Shown: piece by piece, positions 61,344 through 63,759 of the stretch | How the letters are laid out: each line of letters opens with the position of its first letter | Position numbering within the stretch: the stretch's first letter is position 1 | Source: Bacteroidota bacterium | Lineage (GTDB): Bacteria > Bacteroidota > Bacteroidia > Flavobacteriales > BACL11 | Reading direction: 5' to 3' | Length of the DNA stretch: 63,759 nucleotides | Assembly (NCBI GenBank): GCA_028408365.1 | Contig: JAOOLD010000008.1 | Coordinates: 1 to 63,759, forward strand | Notes under the pieces: generated by a model | Seen by the model: the letters and a program-made list of their open reading frames with translations, nothing else | Databases searched by the model: none | What the model was told of the DNA's origin: nothing | Program-made: the position numbers and the translations under genes

Positions 61344-61727
61344 TTAATTAATCTTTTTTTTTGAAAAAAAAATTAGTGCAATCAGGCTTGCTATTTTTAA
61401 AATTGCACCAAAAGGTGTAATTAATCTAAAAAATAATACGTTGATGTCAAGTTTTGATAACGCTATGTTTAAGTATATTGAAAATGAGAATAAAATTGTT
61501 CCAATTATGTAAAGTTTAACAATATTATTAATCTTCAAAATTTTGGTGACATTCAAACTTAAAATCATTATTAAGATAGAATTGTAAATCAGATATCTAT
61601 TAGCTATTTCAAAAGATTTAGTTTGAGAATCGTCTAGATGTAATTCAAGAAAATGTGAACCTATTGCAGATGAAATTATCGAAATAATAAAAAATGAAAC
61701 AGAAATTTTAAATTGTAGCAAATTCAA
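61344..61727 (-). CDS. DUF423 membrane protein
   Basis: A 127-residue inner-membrane protein with four hydrophobic segments. The DUF423 pattern is visible: SSAIGSHFLELHL (usual GAFGAHxLK), ANRYLIYNSILI, GTILFSFSIYLNIAL and RLITPFGAILKIASLIALI. The function is unknown. The start is TTG at 61727. It is divergent from the saccharopine dehydrogenase-like gene. Confidence 0.8.
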   Translation of the reverse strand: MNLLQFKISVSFFIISIISSAIGSHFLELHLDDSQTKSFEIANRYLIYNSILIMILSLNVTKILKINNIVKLYIIGTILFSFSIYLNIALSKLDINVLFFRLITPFGAILKIASLIALIFFSKKKIN

Positions 61728-61769
61728 TTTATATATTTAGTGTAAAAATAATACATTAGCCAAAAAAAA

Positions 61770-63104
61770 TTGAAAAAAATATTGATTATTGGATGTGGTA
61801 AGTCATCAACGAGTTTGATTGATTACTTGTACAATTATTGTATGTCAAAAAATTACATTATTCAAATTTCTGATTTAGATAGTAAAAATCTAAAATTTTT
61901 TACAAAAAAATATCCAAAAATTATAACTAAAATTTTTGATGTTAATAATAAGAAGCAAAGAGAAAAAATAGTCATTAATCAGTCAATTGTAATCTCAATG
62001 TTACCAGCAAAATATCATTTTTTGATAGCAATTGAATGTCTAAAATCTAACATTAACCTAGTAACAGCATCATATATTTCAGAGGAATTAATGAAATTAG
62101 ATTACGAAGTAAAAAAGAAAAATTTGCTTTTTTTGAACGAAGTAGGATTAGATCCAGGTCTTGATCATATGTCAGCACTGAAGCTTATAAGTGAAATAAA
62201 AAATGACAATGGAAAGATCAAATCTTTTAAATCACATTGTGGGGGCCTTATTCATCCAAAATATGATAACAACCCCTGGAACTACAAGTTTACTTGGAAC
62301 CCAAGAAATGTTGTTCTTGCAGCAAAAGGACAGGCAAAGTTTTTAAGAAATAATAAAATTATTCAAGTAAATTATCCAGATGTTTTTAACCAAGCAGAAA
62401 AAATAAACATCGATCAACTGGGTGATTTTGATTCATATGCCAACAGAGACTCACTGAAGTATATCAAACTATACGGTCTAGATGAGATTGATACTATGTT
62501 TAGAGGTACGTTGAGGAGAAAAGGATTTTGTGAGTCGTGGGAGATAATTGCTTTGTTAGGACTCACAGACGATGAAGTTTATTTTGATACATTTAATAAA
62601 AGCTATAAGGATTTAATTTTGTCTCAATTATTTAATAAAGACAATGTTATTGATCTCAAAAAAGAAATTGAATTAAAAATTTCTAGAAAAATCAGTGAGG
62701 AAACTTACAACAAGTTATTGTGGACAGAACTATTTACTTGTGATAGGAGATTAAATAATGAAAAAATGACTTTAGCTCAGGTCATTGAAAGTCTTTTAGT
62801 CAAAAAATGGAACTTTGAGGAAAAAGACAAAGATATGATTGTAATGCAACACGATTTTGAGTACCTAAAAAACAACAGACTTTTAAATAAAAAATCAACT
62901 CTTGTTGTTTATGGTGACGAAAATTTTTCAGCAATGTCAAAAACTGTTGGTCTTCCACTCGCTATTGCTACTAGATTAATTCTAGAAAATAAAATTAATT
63001 ATTGTGGAGTAAAAATTCCTGATATTTCAATGATTTATGAGCCTATTTTAAAGGAACTAGAAAATCATAAAATTAATTTTAAAGAATCAGTTGTTGAGGT
63101 TTAG
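61770..63104 (+). CDS. saccharopine dehydrogenase-like protein
   Basis: A 444-residue oxidoreductase of the saccharopine dehydrogenase (glutamate-forming, LYS9/LysDH) family. The Rossmann fold begins KKILIIGCGKSSTSLIDYL; VVISMLPAKYH, NEVGLDPGLDHMSALKLI and FKSHCGGLIHPKYDNNPWNYKFTWNPRNVVLA are family signatures. In bacteria these enzymes act in lysine breakdown or in forming carboxyspermidine-like products; no lysine genes are adjacent, so the substrate is open. The start is TTG at 61770. The end overlaps rimM by 18 nt in convergent orientation. Confidence 0.9.
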   Translation: MKKILIIGCGKSSTSLIDYLYNYCMSKNYIIQISDLDSKNLKFFTKKYPKIITKIFDVNNKKQREKIVINQSIVISMLPAKYHFLIAIECLKSNINLVTASYISEELMKLDYEVKKKNLLFLNEVGLDPGLDHMSALKLISEIKNDNGKIKSFKSHCGGLIHPKYDNNPWNYKFTWNPRNVVLAAKGQAKFLRNNKIIQVNYPDVFNQAEKINIDQLGDFDSYANRDSLKYIKLYGLDEIDTMFRGTLRRKGFCESWEIIALLGLTDDEVYFDTFNKSYKDLILSQLFNKDNVIDLKKEIELKISRKISEETYNKLLWTELFTCDRRLNNEKMTLAQVIESLLVKKWNFEEKDKDMIVMQHDFEYLKNNRLLNKKSTLVVYGDENFSAMSKTVGLPLAIATRLILENKINYCGVKIPDISMIYEPILKELENHKINFKESVVEV

Positions 63105-63587
63105 TAAATCTTCATCAATCTTGACCTTAATTTTTTCGTCATTAATTTCAAGAATAAAGTTATCATGCACAGGTATAAAAACTTCCCTATTCTCTTTTCT
63201 AACAATTAGAACTGAATAGTTGGATGTTTGAATTTTGTTTGAGACTTTTCCAATATTTCCAAATTTTATATCCTCAACCTCAAAGCCATAATAATTTTTT
63301 TCCTCTGCATTAAAAATTTTTTCATTTTTAGAAAAAATTTCACAGTTAATTAAATTCTCAATTTTTTGAATATGGTCGATTTCTTTAAAAGAAACTAAAT
63401 AAATGTTTTTTTTAAAATGTTTTAATTCTTTTATCTTAAATGGTATATAATTTTCATCATTATTTATATAAATGATATCATCAGGATTTATAAACTGCAT
63501 TAAATCTAAGTTGGAGTAAATTTTTACATCTCCTCTCAAGCCGTGAGCTTTAAAAATTTTTCCAATTTGTCTCGAGTTATTGGACAT
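63087..63587 (-). CDS. rimM: 16S rRNA processing protein RimM
   Basis: A 166-residue assembly factor for the 30S head, binding S19. The N-terminal RimM barrel (RQIGKIFKAHGLRGDVKIYSN) and the PRC-barrel domain (YGFEVEDIKFGNIGKVSN, then REVFIPVHDNFILEIND) are both present. It follows rpsP by 39 nt on the same strand, the universal bacterial order. Confidence 0.95.
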   Translation of the reverse strand: MSNNSRQIGKIFKAHGLRGDVKIYSNLDLMQFINPDDIIYINNDENYIPFKIKELKHFKKNIYLVSFKEIDHIQKIENLINCEIFSKNEKIFNAEEKNYYGFEVEDIKFGNIGKVSNKIQTSNYSVLIVRKENREVFIPVHDNFILEINDEKIKVKIDEDLLNLNN

Positions 63588-63626
63588 AATAAACTTTGAT
63601 TGTAAATTCAGTGAAATTTGAACTGC

Positions 63627-63759
63627 CTAGCTCTTTTCTTTAACGGGCTGCTCACCCTCTTCATCAGCAGGAGCTTCGTCAGCAGCAGGAGCTTCTTCAG
63701 CAGCAGGAGCCTCATCAGCAGCAGGAGCTTCTTCAGCAACAGGAGCTTCTTCAGCATCA
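63627..63759 (-). CDS. rpsP: 30S ribosomal protein S16, C-terminal tail only (N-terminus beyond window)
   Basis: The last 43 codons of a minus-strand gene: five repeats of a six-residue E/D-E-A-P-A-A unit, then DEEGEQPVKEKS and TAG at 63627-63629. The position directly upstream of rimM and the Ala/Pro/Glu tail identify rpsP of Bacteroidota, which carries such an extension beyond the roughly 80-residue core. The core fold is outside the window, so the call rests on context and composition. Confidence 0.8.
   Translation of the reverse strand, partial: DAEEAPVAEEAPAADEAPAAEEAPAADEAPADEEGEQPVKEKS
63655..63759 (-). repeat. tandem GCTCCTGCTGCTGAxGAx coding repeat in the S16 tail
   Basis: An 18-nt unit (on the plus strand variants of aggagcttcttcagcagc) is repeated about five times up to the window edge, encoding EEAPAA/DEAPAA. 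It is far richer in GC than the surroundings. Confidence 0.85.

Noticed and set aside
63655-63759. Tandem repeats at the right edge as a CRISPR array
   Set aside because: There are no spacers and the units are in-frame EEAPAA codons of the S16 tail.

Overview
The window is a dense, AT-rich (roughly 30% GC by eye) chromosomal segment of a member of the Bacteroidota, most likely a marine, genome-streamlined lineage of Flavobacteriales. Support comes from gene content and order: dnaA followed by a low-molecular-weight phosphatase and an RsmI-like methylase; rpmB/rpmG/DUF4295/ftsY/rimO; a type IX secretion (T9SS) C-terminal domain; bacillithiol genes bshA and bshB1; fused CcsBA; a Wza/Wzc pair; an S16 with an acidic Ala/Pro tail. 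Promoters show the Bacteroidota -7 box TAnnTTTG, no Shine-Dalgarno spacing is evident, and non-ATG starts are common.

Layout. 1-1.4 kb: mutL (cut by the window edge) and a small membrane protein. 1.5-6.1 kb: a NagZ/beta-lactamase-fold fusion, bshA and coaE in one tight operon. 6.1-9.0 kb: rlmD with a translationally coupled 39-residue ORF, rocD, and a 64-residue membrane ORF. 9.0-14.8 kb (minus strand): dnaA, phosphatase, RsmI-like methylase, divIC and an unusual one-chain methylmalonyl-CoA mutase carrying a shrunken small-subunit domain. 15.1-17.5 kb: a nucleotide salvage operon (nucleoside phosphorylase plus a split 5'-nucleotidase). 17.6-27.2 kb (plus strand): uspA, cinA, rpmB, a lipoprotein and an M1 peptidase inserted in the ribosomal cluster, then rpmG, DUF4295, ftsY, rimO, ffh, folD. 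27.2-31.6 kb (minus): ComA-like synthase, DUF368 lipid-carrier transporter, aroE, uvrB. 31.6-34.1 kb: glmM and a cysteine desulfurase. 34.1-41.1 kb (minus): DUF2520, UbiA-type prenyltransferase, maf, wza, wzc, nhaC. 41.1-44.9 kb: ccsBA and bshB1. 44.9-49.1 kb: a T9SS-secreted BNR-repeat protein and copA. 49.1-49.2 kb: tRNA-His and a bidirectional terminator. 49.2-54.0 kb (minus): a peptide-use operon (DPP-IV-like peptidase, POT transporter, two thioredoxin-fold proteins). 54.0-58.3 kb: FAD-linked oxidase, hisS, hutH. 58.3-61.7 kb (minus): pckA, rsmE, DUF4159, DUF423. 61.8-63.8 kb: a saccharopine dehydrogenase-like gene, then rimM and the end of rpsP.

Most genes are housekeeping. I found no CRISPR array, phage, insertion sequence, toxin-antitoxin or defence locus. 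No stretch without a gene exceeds 300 bases; the longest is 14848-15073. The points most worth a second look are the methylmalonyl-CoA mutase fusion, four genes whose -7 promoter box lies exactly 4 nt before the start codon (predicted leaderless mRNAs), the abutting divergent promoters at 41.1 kb, two or three tiny coupled membrane ORFs, the lipoprotein/M1 peptidase insertion in a ribosomal gene cluster, and the ComA-DUF368 coupling. A novel multi-gene system is not evident.
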